A model generated the notes under the pieces. It saw only the letters and a list, made by a program, of their open reading frames with translations, did not search any database and was not told the origin of the DNA. From Watersipora subatra (Eukaryota > Bryozoa > Gymnolaemata > Cheilostomatida > Watersiporidae), in contig NC_088708.1 of the NCBI RefSeq assembly GCF_963576615.1, positions 51,137,196 through 51,201,195 on the forward strand: a stretch of 64,000 nucleotides of DNA, written 5' to 3'. Position 1 is the stretch's first letter; every line of letters begins with the position of its first letter. Below, one piece after another: positions 33,401 through 44,700 of this stretch. The position numbers and the translations under genes are program-made.

Positions 33401-36400
33401 TGATGCTACACAAAGCTTGGTCACAAGCCTGTAAGTGATGCTACACAAAGCTTGGTCACAAGCCTGTAAGTGATGCTACACAAAGCTTGGTCACAAGCCT
33501 GTAAGTGATGCTACACAAAGCTTGGTCACAAGCCTGTAAGTGATGCTACACAAAGCTGAGTGAATGTTGTTTGAATTGCCATATCATTGAAGATGTGCGC
33601 AGATTGTTTCTGCTGATGTAAAAATTGCTAGTAAATTAGTAGAAGTGTCATTGAACCAGTTGACTGTGAGTCGTAGTTTTCGGTGTTGTTTCATTTGATG
33701 ATTTCACTCAGATGAGAGTTTTCTAGCTATATACCCTAGTTCAGGCTCATTGTTGCAGCTTGTGTGCCTAATGAGATGATTTTGATATAATTTCAGTTAA
33801 TAACCAAATTAAGCAAACCCAACTAACAAATTTTTTCAGCGACAGCAGCATGCTGTATGACCATTATGACAGCATGTGTTAGTCTATTGTCTTCAACTTT
33901 TTACAGCAGGTTCTGTCGGTCTGTCGATGCCGTATGGCCTGACGGCAGCATGTATAGGTCTATTAATGTTGTGTGGCCCTTATAACAGCGTTTATTATAG
34001 GTCTATCAACATTGTATGACCAGCATGGCAGTATGTGTTGATCTATCATTGAAGCATGCCCTTAACAGCACATAGAGAATATAAAAGAACTTGGTACATG
34101 TCATGTCCACTTTCTCGGTGTTAGGATGTAGCTATTTAGATTACATCCAATTTATGATGACTGGATGCACTGATGGCGGCTTGTTCAGTAGGTAAGAAAC
34201 ATATAGTCATATAGCCTCTGTTCATGATTAAAATAGGATCAATCATCTAAAAGTTCGATATTGGTAAAGCTACGATTCTTGTCAATTGGTCGATAGCGAG
34301 ATCAACTCTGCACGTTGATGAATGTCCAATCAATATCTTTAGTAGTTACTCAAGCCGGTGTGTAATGGACATTAGACGGTTCAGTCTCATCCATCTGCAA
34401 ATTATCACCCATCTTTATTGCTTTATGATGTTGCAACTACTTTCTGATACAACTGAGTCATCTTTCACAGCCAATTTTATTCCATGAGAAATAGTTTCTC
34501 AAAATGATTGATTTTTAAAGTGTGTTCATCTAATTGTTTTGGTCTAGTCTCCATCGATCATTCCTGACACAGTCGGTTCATGGGCCTATTTTTATTGATC
34601 TTCTAATGCACTGACGGAGTGTTTGGTGAGAAAATTTGTGTAACAGGCAGCCGCTTGTAGATTCAGAATAACATACTGGTATGTAACACAGATATTTCGT
34701 GGACAACTGGGAAGCCCACAAAAGTCACTGTAAGTGAAATGAGTACACAAGTTTTTTGTTACCAGCTGCTAGTATGCTTACAAAACAGAAAAGCTATAAA
34801 ATCATGTAAATTAAATAACATAATTGTCTTCGATGTGGCAGAAATGACCTACGGAGATTCATTACTATAGTAAGAGCCGCCGTCCATCCATCTGAAGTCG
34901 GACTTTGAGTGTTAGAAAAAGATATTGCATCGCATGGGGTTTGAACTGGCGACATGCCACTTGGTAGACCATCACACTATCACCGGCACCAAACCATTGG
35001 CCCCTGCATTTTGTAATAATTGTAAGTACGTATAGTTATCACACCTGACGATCTTTTACAGATCACTCGACCACAAGGCTACTAGTAAGCACAACAAATG
35101 CTTTTAAATAGTAAATGCAAAAACTCTTAACTGTTTTTGCTTTTAGTGAATTTCTATTTATAGCTCAGGATTTCCAAAATCATTTGAGCATTTATAGATT
35201 AAAGGTTGACTTGCAACAAAATTCACATTACAGTTATTTGGTATCAAAAAATTCACCATGTCTTACTCTTACTCTGCTGTGTTGTAGGTGCAAAATACGT
35301 GGAAATGTGATTACAAGCTCTTGAAAGCTCAAAAACGAAGAGTTAATCGCAGCCATGACGAAACCGCCATAGATAGGAATCAGTTTATTTCTCTGACGTA
35401 GTCATTACATTTGATTATTGTTTTGTCGCGTGATGTTCTCATATAAATTGAAAGGCCAATAAAAGGCTCATTATAAAACTGACAAACACTTTGGGTTTTA
35501 CCGAAGACCCGTATGAAATATAGATGCTCGCTACTTTACAATTGTGTTACGGCTTGTCCTAATCGTCTAGTCGTAATCTGATCATGTGACCCAATACTTC
35601 GCTAATAATTTCTGCAGCATTTTCTGACTATCACAAGTGACCAACAGGCTTGTCATGTTTATCAGACAATATATGTACTCCTTCGAGCTAAGATTAAAAA
35701 ATTGAACGAATTTTTACCGTATAGGTTACAAGATGTCAGTGCTGAAAGTGACAGCATTACGATGGCGATGAAATAGACGCGTAAGAACAATAGACATGGT
35801 TTTATTGAATGCGTGAAGTATATTGTGAAAATATTTCGACGAATGAGGTTGCGTGAAAGTGCAAACAAAAGCCATAATGTACAACTACGTCCCATTTGAG
35901 CCGTTTTGGAAAGAGATTCTAATCTACGGCGGTCTCGTCATGGTGGCAATTAACTGTTCGTTTTTGAGCTTTTAAGTGCTTGGAATCACATTTCTACATA
36001 TTTGGCACCTACAACACAGCAGAGTAAGACAGTGAATCTGTTGATACTAAATAACTGTAATGTGAGTTTTGTTGCAAGTCAACCTTTAAGAATACAACTG
36101 GGCTATAATTATCAGCTTTAGTGGAAACTGAAAGAACTTTCTTTGAAACAAAATTTGATCATTTACTAGCTCTCTTATGTTGGTTTCTTTATGAAAGGTC
36201 ATGGTCATTGTTAACGCAGGAAAGAGTCACAATAACTATTCCTAAATAATTTTTTAGGTGGTAGCAAAAGTTTCGTGTTTGAAAAATAATTACGAAAAAG
36301 CTTGTAATCTGTAACAAGAGTCGCAACCTGTCATCGCTCGAATTGTTGAACGAATTGAATCGGCTAATTTTTTGGCTCAATGCAGAATATTTAAACATAG

Positions 36401-39400
36401 ATCTTATGTTTTAGAAAAAATTGTAAACTGGAATCACTAATATGTTGAATTTTTCAATTCTTGTCCGGGGCCCAACATTATTCCTTCCATGAGTAAACAT
36501 CTACATTTACACCTACATGCCATAGACAATGTTTAAAGAAGATGATACAAATCTGTTTTTACAATTATACAATCTGCAAGAACCAAAATGTAAACATGGA
36601 TAATATTAATTTCACTTGGTGAGGACAAAATTACTGTAAATGTGAACAAGACCAGCTTCAAGGTAAGAAGCGATTAAAGCACTTTTTAGTTTTACAGAGA
36701 TTGGTAAGAGTAACTCTGCGCTAAGGTTTACAGATATCCTTAAATCTCTTTGCATATAATTCAACCTGTCCTCACATATAAAATATCCATGTAAGCAGCT
36801 ACTGTACAGACAAATATAGCAAGCCTTGAAGCTCACACATCTCATAGCATAACATTATGGTTACACTTATGTGTAAACTCATGTGCAGCTTAATAGCCTG
36901 TGGCCAGCTATTACTCTAAGTAAGCTACAAATAACATCTATTTAGCGCAGACATGCCTGTATGACCCATGCTACAACCTCGTTTGTCCTTCTTTGCTACC
37001 AGCTAGGAAAGCCAAAGTTTTATCCGAAAAAGATTTATGACAGCTGTTATTGGAAGCCCAAGTAATTCTTTTTATAACAAATATGAGCCCCTATCAGCTA
37101 ATTCTCTTATCACCGTTTACAAATGGTTCAATACTTTGTTAGGTTTATGGAACATTCTTCCTGTTTATCACTTCACTGGGGAATTCATAACAAACTCTAG
37201 GACGATCAGCAAACAGTTCTTTAGCAAGTTTATGTTGCGGTATAATCCTATCAATACTAACACAAACGACAGTACATTACTAGTTACAAAGAGATCATCT
37301 CTTTTATTCCAATTATCATTTAAAAAAGAGCAGACAGACAGTTCGTTTATTTTGGGGTTTACCATAGTTTGTCAAGGGTACATGAAGGGTAGATACGAAA
37401 GGTCCTCGATACCAGCGTTTGGGAAAACAGGTCAAGACATGGCCCAGTTCTTTCTGCGTGTAATATTAGGTTATGGGTTATACCGGTTCCTGATTCAACT
37501 AGCTACACCATCGTACTAATAGAAACCGACGACTATTATTGTCTGCACTACATACATGTATGTAGCAACCTTTGGAGGAATCTAGCCAGCCGCTAATCGT
37601 GACAAATATGCATTGCTGGTGATTATCCTGGTCTCAGCTGTTACGACACCCGGTTGACCTTTTACAAGCTGCTGTTTTTTGTCATAAACAATTTGAAACT
37701 GCATTATGGCCTAGTTTAAATGGCTCGTTGGGACATTATTTTTGCCTTTGAGAATGTAGAATTAAAAGCTGAATTTGGATCAGTCAAGCCCATTCATTGC
37801 ATGTTTACCAAACAGAAAAGCATCTCAAGTGAAAAAGCAAAATCTAAGCTTATCTAACAGAAAAACTGCATGAGGTGCAAGGTGGGGGGGGTGCTTCAGG
37901 ACTGTCAACAGTTTAACAGGATCTAATGCTAACCAGATTGGCATGTTAATTCAATTATACTGAAGTTCAGTAGTCTGGGGCGTGTAACCAAATCCCTTTA
38001 TTGACTTTGAAACTAGTGGATGTATGCTAGCTTTGATTTAGAGTGTATTCTACCTCAACAAAGTGCTATGTTTGAAACGATTTAGCGGAGGTCTTGCAAT
38101 TATTTCGGCGGAGGTTGACCTAAGAGACCAGCCTAGCTTCCCACCAGCTTTTGTAGTTTGTGATTTTCATCTTCTAAAGATATTTTACTTTGTCCAATTT
38201 CTCAGTGGTTAACTAAATCATTTAGCGGAATGCTGCTGAAGAGGTATTTCCTGTTGCATTGGTTTTATTCTGTTTGTTCATGATGTTAGGTTGGACAAAT
38301 GTAGGCCCCCTATAGAGGTTTTCAGAGAAATATATTCATTCTAGGAAACCATTTTATGAGAACTTACCTCATGACTTATCAAAACTGCGCAGCATGGAAA
38401 ACTGTACCAATTTGGTTATTTTTCATGCTTGAATTATTTAATATTTTTGTAAAATGTTTCATTTTAAAAAGTTAACACAAAATATCTTTTCTGTTTCATT
38501 ATTTATATTATAACTTTCTTTCAATTGGCTGAATACCATTCAGCCACATCATTCATCGGTGTGATGCATTGCCATAACAGTTTGGTCTACCCCAAAAACC
38601 TTTAGATCTTTTAGATAAAACAATAAAAATATTGACTAGCCTTGAAGCTTTGGTAGCTCTATGACTTGCTCTCATGTAAGTACTACGCTATACTAGATTA
38701 AAAGTTTGAAGTCTCTTAGCCCAAAAATCTCATTTTGGAGACAAGCATTAAAAATAAAATTGAAAGCGTAAGGAGTTAGTTTTATGAAAACCTCTATAAT
38801 AGAATGCATTACCCTCAACACGCCACTCATAGTAATTAACAGTGCAGCCATCTGTGCATGTTCTACACCATATGTTAATGTTAGATCTTTATCTATTTAT
38901 TCTATTTGTAAAATTCTGGTTGTTATTATCTTTAGTGTAAGCTGACATGTATAGCCTACAATTCAAGATGTTGAAAGAATCAGAATGATTGGATGGCACC
39001 CTATCATCAGAATTGCTATCTTTCACTATCATCAGCCCATTTCTAGTCGCACAAGGAGCTGGCAAGAGTTGCGCATGAATAGAGAAGCATGACGCAACGT
39101 TAATAAGTTCACTTGTTTTTATGGTCTGGAGCTGCTATCAGAAGACGCATATGTTGTTATCTTGACATTTATAGCTCATATGATAGGTTCAAACTTTTCT
39201 GAATGTTGCTTCTCCGCAATGGTGATTGGTTGACTAGCTCTTTCCACGAATCACATGAGTAGACAATGCGTTTTCTATGAAGTTTTCTATGAAATATAAA
39301 CTGCGGTATTAGATTCATATCTTTAAAAACAATTTCATTATTTTTCCTGTTTAAATAATTCCGGAATGCTGAATCATATTTAGTAACATGAACTACAAGC

Positions 39401-41446
39401 AAGGAAATAAAGTGTTTACATACATTAAACTTTTCTCTATGCTCCATCCATTGTTCGGTTGTGTTGAGCCAAGCTGCAGGATACTCGAGTTTATTGTTTT
39501 TATCTTCCGAATATCGAGCTGATACGCAGCTGCTTCTCGGTTGAGCTGAGGTTATCTGATAACGTAGTCGCCCACTCATTGTCACACCGCCTTCTAATCG
39601 CAATGCTTTTGCTGTAATGGAATTCATGTAATATTTTATGCAAGAAATTCTGGTTTGTAAAAATAGTATGCCCGAGTTAACTACAGAGAATGCACAGTAC
39701 TGTAACATATTGGCTAGCCCACTAGGAAAACAAAATGAATATTAAATACATTACAATATATAGTACAATTTATGGTAACAAATGTATGTAGATGACAGGT
39801 AGCAGATATGTCCAATCGTATTAATGAACGCAAAAGTCTGGGTGTTTCCTTCACTATCATGCGCTCTACATATTCATGATTGCATTTTGCATTAGCTAAA
39901 TGAGATATAAGCGCAAAACAATTGTTTTACAGGCTTTTATGAGAATAAATGAAATGGTTACAGATGAATGGGTGTGATTGCATAGGAGACTTAACTACCT
40001 CCTTATCACGAGTGACAGTTGACTGAGCCTCCCACGTCCTGCTATCTAATGAATAATATTTGGGACAGCATAAGGTCACAGATTAAACTGCCTTTACATA
40101 ACTCTTAGGTTAGCCTTGCGTAAGGTGTTTAATTTTTAGGTAAACTTTTGTTACATGGAAAACATGATTTGTTCACAGTTATAGACAAGCTTATCTTTCA
40201 AGTCTAGTTTATCCACCAGTGTAACACTTTATGGTATTTAAATAAAGCTTTAGCTTAAAGTTAAATTTATAGATAGAAAACTCATATATACCAAACTATG
40301 TGGGAAGTATAGAAAGCAAGATGTTCATTAAAGAAGAAACAGGATCACCAAGGTTAGAAACATGTGAAATGTGCACACAACTCCAACCCTTAATAGTATA
40401 ACCAATCATCAAGGATTGTCTGATTATAAAACTGCAGCTTACCACTTTGTTTGAACTCCAGTAACTTTGCTGTTTGTCGCAGAATCACATCACTGTCGAA
40501 CTGCTTGCTAGAGTTGTCAAGCACTGCGCAGCTACTTGCTAGAGTTGTCAAGCACAGTGTAGCTACTTGCTAGAGTTGTCAAGCACTGCGTAGCTACTTG
40601 CTAAAGTTGTCAAGCACAGTGCAGCTACTTGCTAGAGTTGTCAAGCGCTGTGCAGCGACTTGCTAGATATTATTACCAACTAAAAACCAAGAGGACCCTT
40701 AGCAATAGGCAGAATCAATACCATCTCTATTCACATTGTAAAGGCACCGCCACTCAGAGATAATTTGAAATCAATAATAATTGGCAAAAAATAGCTGTTG
40801 CCATAGCAGAGCTGCAGTGAAGACAGTTCAGCTCAGTGCATTTTCCACATAGTGCATTACATTGAATACTGTGCAGTTAAATAAATATACCTAGGCCATA
40901 CTGAGAGTATACCAGAGAAGTTCACGATATATAAACAGGGAAAGCAATAGTACCAGATTCTTGTTCATACCTCATGTCCTAAGTCTGCTCTCAATACCTT
41001 GAAAACTAATAGTTGCAATGCATAGTAAAAGATACAAGAACTAACAGTATAGCTGCAAGGCCAGTGACCAACATGGCTATTCGGTATGGTATGGCTTAAC
41101 ACAAATAGAGACGATAAGGCTACCTCAGGGAAGCGATCAGCCACTTTTCATGAATGCTTTACCTTCCCGTTGTCAAGGTAACTGAAGTCCCAAATCTGTT
41201 TCTCCGCAATCTGATAATGAACTAGAGAAACCAGTCAGTGAATTAAGAGGATGGAAAGAAAAAATGGAAAACCAATGCGTTTGGTAAGTCAATGAAGTTT
41301 AGTTACACTTACAATCTTTATTTAAAATTGAATCAACATAGACACCAAAGAGAACAAAGCAAGACTTTCTATAGTGTCGAGAAAGAGGTCTATGGATAAT
41401 AAAGATTGCTGAAGGACCACAAGTAAAATCAAAGAGTGAGTTGAAC
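30472..41446 (-). CDS. Unrecognised multi-exon gene (partial model), possibly ciliary
   Basis: Phase-consistent minus-strand exons: 41313-41446 (FNSLFDFTCGPSAIFII...), 41163-41221 (HYQIAEKQIWDFSYLDNGK), 40443-40500 (FDSDVILRQTAKLLEFKQS), 39424-39611 (contains GVTMSGRLRYQITSAQPRSS and WLNTTEQWMEHREKFN), 31290-31340 (SWKLNVQSQYLNKQKQL), 30472-30651 (HNSLLRHPYYIGEEQKF ... SATPLFRCN, stop TAG). Each is bounded by usable AG and GT signals and each join keeps frame, for about 224 residues. I recognise no domain and see no signal peptide or clear membrane helix. No start codon is visible: the first exon needs two bases from an upstream exon. More exons may hide in the 8-kb gap between 31340 and 39424. 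The perfect X-box just upstream suggests RFX control, as for ciliary genes. The three middle exons are the best supported; the 5' and 3' exons could belong to another gene. Confidence 0.45.
31788..31820. repeat. Perfect 14-bp hairpin followed by T-run
   Basis: AACCTAGGAGCAGC (31788-31801), loop TACGC, then the exact inverse GCTGCTCCTAGGTT (31807-31820) followed by TTTT. It looks like a rho-independent terminator but sits in animal DNA. It lies in the long intron of the unrecognised minus-strand gene. Confidence 0.85.
32763..32772. promoter_or_regulatory. Distal CArG-like box CCTTATATGG
   Basis: A perfect CC(A/T)6GG match about 3 kb upstream of the actin start, followed by GCATATAAG. A chance match is quite possible in AT-rich DNA. 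Confidence 0.3.
33311..33555. repeat. 35-bp minisatellite, exactly 7 identical copies
   Basis: The unit starts CTTGGTCACAAGCCTGTAAG and ends TGATGCTACACAAAG. Seven copies are identical over 245 bp with no mismatch, so the array is young or homogenised, or reflects assembly collapse or expansion. Confidence 0.97.
33840..34080. repeat. Degenerate ~55-65-bp tandem repeat
   Basis: Motifs of the form TGTATGACCA.TATGACAGC, ATGTGTT and GTCTAT(T/C)AA recur about four times with strong divergence between 33840 and 34080. This looks like an old, decaying minisatellite. Confidence 0.6.
34860..35060 (-). mobile_element. SINE-like element, reverse orientation
   Basis: On the minus strand, GATGGTCTACCAAGTGG is followed by B-box-like CCAGTTCAAACCCCATGC, then CCGACTTCAGATGGATGGAC and CTTACTATAGTAA. 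Related pieces occur at 57125-57270 (CATCATCTGAAGCC, GTGCACATAGTTATTGCAC) and at 3655-3790. Confidence 0.4.
35203..36085. mobile_element. piggyBac-like MITE, copy 3 (883 bp, TTAA target sites)
   Basis: AGGTTGACTTGCAAC to GTTGCAAGTCAACCT, with intact TTAA on both sides (35199-35202, 36086-36089). Same orientation and near-equal length as copy 1. Short frames within it are shared between copies and are not genes. Confidence 0.87.
37037..37519 (+). CDS. Unsupported 160-codon open reading frame
   Basis: Open from ATG (MTAVIGSPSNSFYNKYEPL) to a stop after FLIQLATPSY, in the long intron of the unrecognised minus-strand gene. No domain, signal peptide or homologue is recognised, and no promoter or poly(A) signal was found. 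In AT-rich DNA a frame of this length can arise by chance once or less per 64 kb. It is listed because of its length only. Confidence 0.12.
   Translation: MTAVIGSPSNSFYNKYEPLSANSLITVYKWFNTLLGLWNILPVYHFTGEFITNSRTISKQFFSKFMLRYNPINTNTNDSTLLVTKRSSLLFQLSFKKEQTDSSFILGFTIVCQGYMKGRYERSSIPAFGKTGQDMAQFFLRVILGYGLYRFLIQLATPSY
40504..40668. repeat. 31-bp minisatellite touching a splice acceptor
   Basis: The unit CTTGCTAGAGTTGTCAAGCA plus CTGCGCAGCTA is repeated 5.3 times with few changes. On the minus strand its last copy ends AACTCTAGCAAGCAG, which is the 3' splice site of the exon at 40443-40500, so the repeat includes the acceptor region. Confidence 0.95.
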
Positions 41447-41523
41447 CTGATGGTGAGTGCAATATTTTTATTAAAACCATATCAACTGCATGAAGGTGTC
41501 ATATATATTTTTCCTTTGCCATG

Positions 41524-41537
41524 GTTGCTATGGTAAC
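41524..41537 (-). promoter_or_regulatory. Perfect RFX X-box (GTTACC-AT-AGCAAC)
   Basis: On the minus strand GTTACCATAGCAAC fits GTNRCC-N2-RGYAAC, the binding site of RFX factors that drive ciliary genes in animals. It lies 35 bp beyond the DECR2 poly(A) signal and 78 bp upstream of the first exon of the unrecognised minus-strand gene, where a promoter is expected. One match by chance in a window this size is not very rare. Confidence 0.5.
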
Positions 41538-41570
41538 AAAAAGAAAGGAGTCTCGCATTTCTTAGTCTTG

Positions 41571-41576
41571 TTTATT
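41571..41576 (-). terminator. Candidate DECR2 poly(A) signal (AATAAA)
   Basis: TTTATT on the plus strand, 159 bp past the DECR2 stop codon on the minus strand. Confidence 0.5.
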
Positions 41577-41734
41577 AAGCCTTTTTATCACCTTTTCAAA
41601 CAACTAAACTAAATGTTTTGTCACAAAAATAAACACCACTTATACGCCATCAAATTATATATGATTTAATTGCATTTTATATTCAAAAGCAGAAAATATT
41701 GAATTTCAAAATTCATAAAAACCTAAAAACATAA

Positions 41735-44700
41735 TCACATTCGAGGAGTTCTTCCGACGAACTCGACCAGAGCATTCATACTTCTGGAGCTGGTCAGCAC
41801 GCTGCCGCCGTCAACTGTTAGAGTGGTTCCGGTAATATTGGAGGCAAGGTCACTGGCGAGAAAGAGTACAGTATGAGCAATGTCCTTGCGGGTGCCCAAC
41901 CTTTGCAGAGGAATGTCCTTCGCTATTTCATCTTCACTTATCATAGAACCTCCTGCGGTAGAGAAAACAACAATTAACTGTGAGCTCTCAGAGACCAGGA
42001 ATCCCTCTGCGGTATACTTTTCTACAATATATTAGTTTATACCGAGCTTCCTATATTTCTGGTAGTGTTTTCTCCGAATATAACACTGTTGACAGGTAGA
42101 ACAAGGAGCGGCTGTAATTCATACATAATTATGAAGCCGGTTTTCTTGGGCTAGTTAACCAGTGTATAATTTTCATTGAGTTTTTAAGATTATATCCTAA
42201 AAACCTAGCAATATGCTGAGTGAAAAGATGCAAAAAAACTACATTAGAGCGGTCATCAGATGTTGAGTTATCATCATGACCTGGTGAAACGCTGTCTTAA
42301 ATCCCACTTTGAAATTGTGCATGTGTTGGATAGTCTGTGTAAACGCTATGAGGGTTCACATTTTATGGTGGATTTCATTCAAACTTCCCAAGACTCTGTG
42401 CCTCCGTGCCTATGCTCGGTGCCTTCCACCAGGACGTCAACAATATTTGGTTTCAAAACTTTATCAGGTTCCTGACAACCAGCCTATTAAACATCCACCT
42501 GCGAGCAATATGATTAAAAATGGAAATAAGTCCCTGACATTGCCGAGTTCACTGCTAGTGTCCCCTAAGACCTCTGGATGGATAGAATAACTCTACTCCT
42601 TCTATTCAATATTTCTATGGTCTAACTCATCTGTCAGAATCCTGTGAGTCTTAAAGCATCACTACTATAATAGTAGGCTTATAACGTAACTAGAACCTTA
42701 GATGTCTAGTAAACTGTAGGTGAGATGGATAATATAAACACTAGTTACTAGTAGAGGGAGGGCTGGACTAGTCACAATTATTATAACATTCCTATAATGT
42801 GAATAATTCATAATTTAACGAACATTGTCAAGTCACAGGTCAAGGCAGTCCATTGTTCAGCCATAAGTTAGGGTGATGCCATAGGTCAGGGTGGCCCCCT
42901 ATGTCAGGGTGATGCCGAGGAAGGTTTGACACAATTTCACAACAGTAAACTGAGATAAGTATTGTTGGGGGCGTACAAAAAGCAAACATTCGTATAGACG
43001 ACTACATTGTAAGATAATGTTTCAAGAGATTATCTTGTTGAAAATGGACCAAACAACAGCTGTATGTTTCATTTGAATTGTTACACACACGCATACATCT
43101 ATCCACATGTAATCAAACACCCACAATGCATCTTGTTACATACACACATACATCTATCCACATGTAATCAAACACTCACAATGCATCTTGTTACATACAC
43201 ACATACATCTATCCACATGTAATCAAACACCCACAATGCATCTTGAGTAATATTCTAAGCATGATGCATACAAAAGGAGTGAACAGAAGAAGCAGATTTG
43301 AGCAATCTTTGTCAGTTGTCAGCAATAAGTTACTTCCTTAATTCCATTATGATGAAGAGCGTTGTGAGAAATTTACGTCACAAACACTCAAATTGTCTGC
43401 CGCTTAGCAGAGTGCCAAGTTTCTAAACTTTTTCTGGAAAATGATGATGAAAAACAGATTTAGATATACCTTTGTTGATTTTACCAGGAAAATATGAGGT
43501 GGAACTCTTTACAACAGAATTCAATGATTCAGGTCCCGCTTTTACACTTGCATTAAAGTGGCATATTTTTAGTAGCATTAATAACTAGAAATTCCCCTGT
43601 CATACAGCCCACAACCAAAGTGATATTGGAAAAAATAAAGGGTACTGATGGTTGAGAAATGCAATATTAGCAGTCAAATGGCACTGCAGTGCAATAGGAT
43701 AACTGCAATGGTAGCTGTAATGTACTGGGTGTGGGTGTTATTATATACAACAAACAGCAATAATGAAAGGAAAAGATTATATGTTTATATCTCTCCCCTG
43801 CAATAGGAGAAATGCAATATTAGAAGTAAAATGCACTGATATTATTAGAATAACCAATATTATTAATATAGTAATACAGTAATAATAGAAAACCAATGCA
43901 CAATTTTGTTTACATTTCAAAACGTCATAGCTAACAATATCAAGAAGTTGTGATATTTATATAGATTTTTAGAAAATCTATTTAACAAAACTATTCAGAA
44001 AAAAATAATAACAGTAACATATTGCCCATCATCGATGTTGTTAGTGTGACTATAACACTTCAATAGTCATCCAAACTTATAATTAAATATTGTAATAATC
44101 TCATAAGAATCGTTAGAAAAAATATCATCGTCATTTTCTTTACTTTCACTGCTTTGGACATCAGTTAGAATACCGAAGTACTCAAAAGTGTCTAAAATGT
44201 CAGTTACTTTGAAATCGGCAAAAAAGAAACCATTATATTTCAGTACTTCTACGTTAATTACAGAAACCTTCGGCAATTCGACAATGCTATAGACTGGTGA
44301 AATGTGCACGTTATTTTTTCGTGAAATGCGCACGACTTAATGGTTCTATTCTCTGTCGCTCAGCGTTTCGTTTGCCGGTCTTAATTTTGATAAAAATAAG
44401 GCTTGGCAAGTTTTAATAACAATTTTCAGCCAAATTAATCTGTCTATTTGTGTATAATCCGATCAGATGAGTAAGTTTTAAGATATTGTCGACAATTTAC
44501 AAAGACTTAGTAACATATTTACATGTAAATAGGTTTTTATGTGTTTCGTATCGTTATTATACTTAAACGACTCCACTGAAAAATGGTTAAATTTGTTGAT
44601 GAGATTTCGGTACAAGGGTTTGCGATGTTGTTGATGAATAATTTTCGTGAGTTGTGTGCACATGCATTTATCATAAAACTCAAACATTCGCTCCGTTCGT

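Noticed and set aside
33311-33555. CRISPR array
   Set aside because: The 35-bp units are contiguous, with no unique spacers, in animal nuclear DNA.
38120-38177. Possible minus-strand exon reading DENHKLQKLVGS then a stop
   Set aside because: Very short, and no partner exon in the right phase could be found.
39169-39423. Extension of the 39424-39611 exon as one long frame to 39169
   Set aside because: A GTATGT donor follows REKFN, after which the composition becomes AT-rich. The shorter exon fits the downstream phase.
44067-44333. 88-codon minus-strand frame
   Set aside because: No homology, no splice sites that fit DECR2 phases, AT-rich composition; probably chance or an old element.
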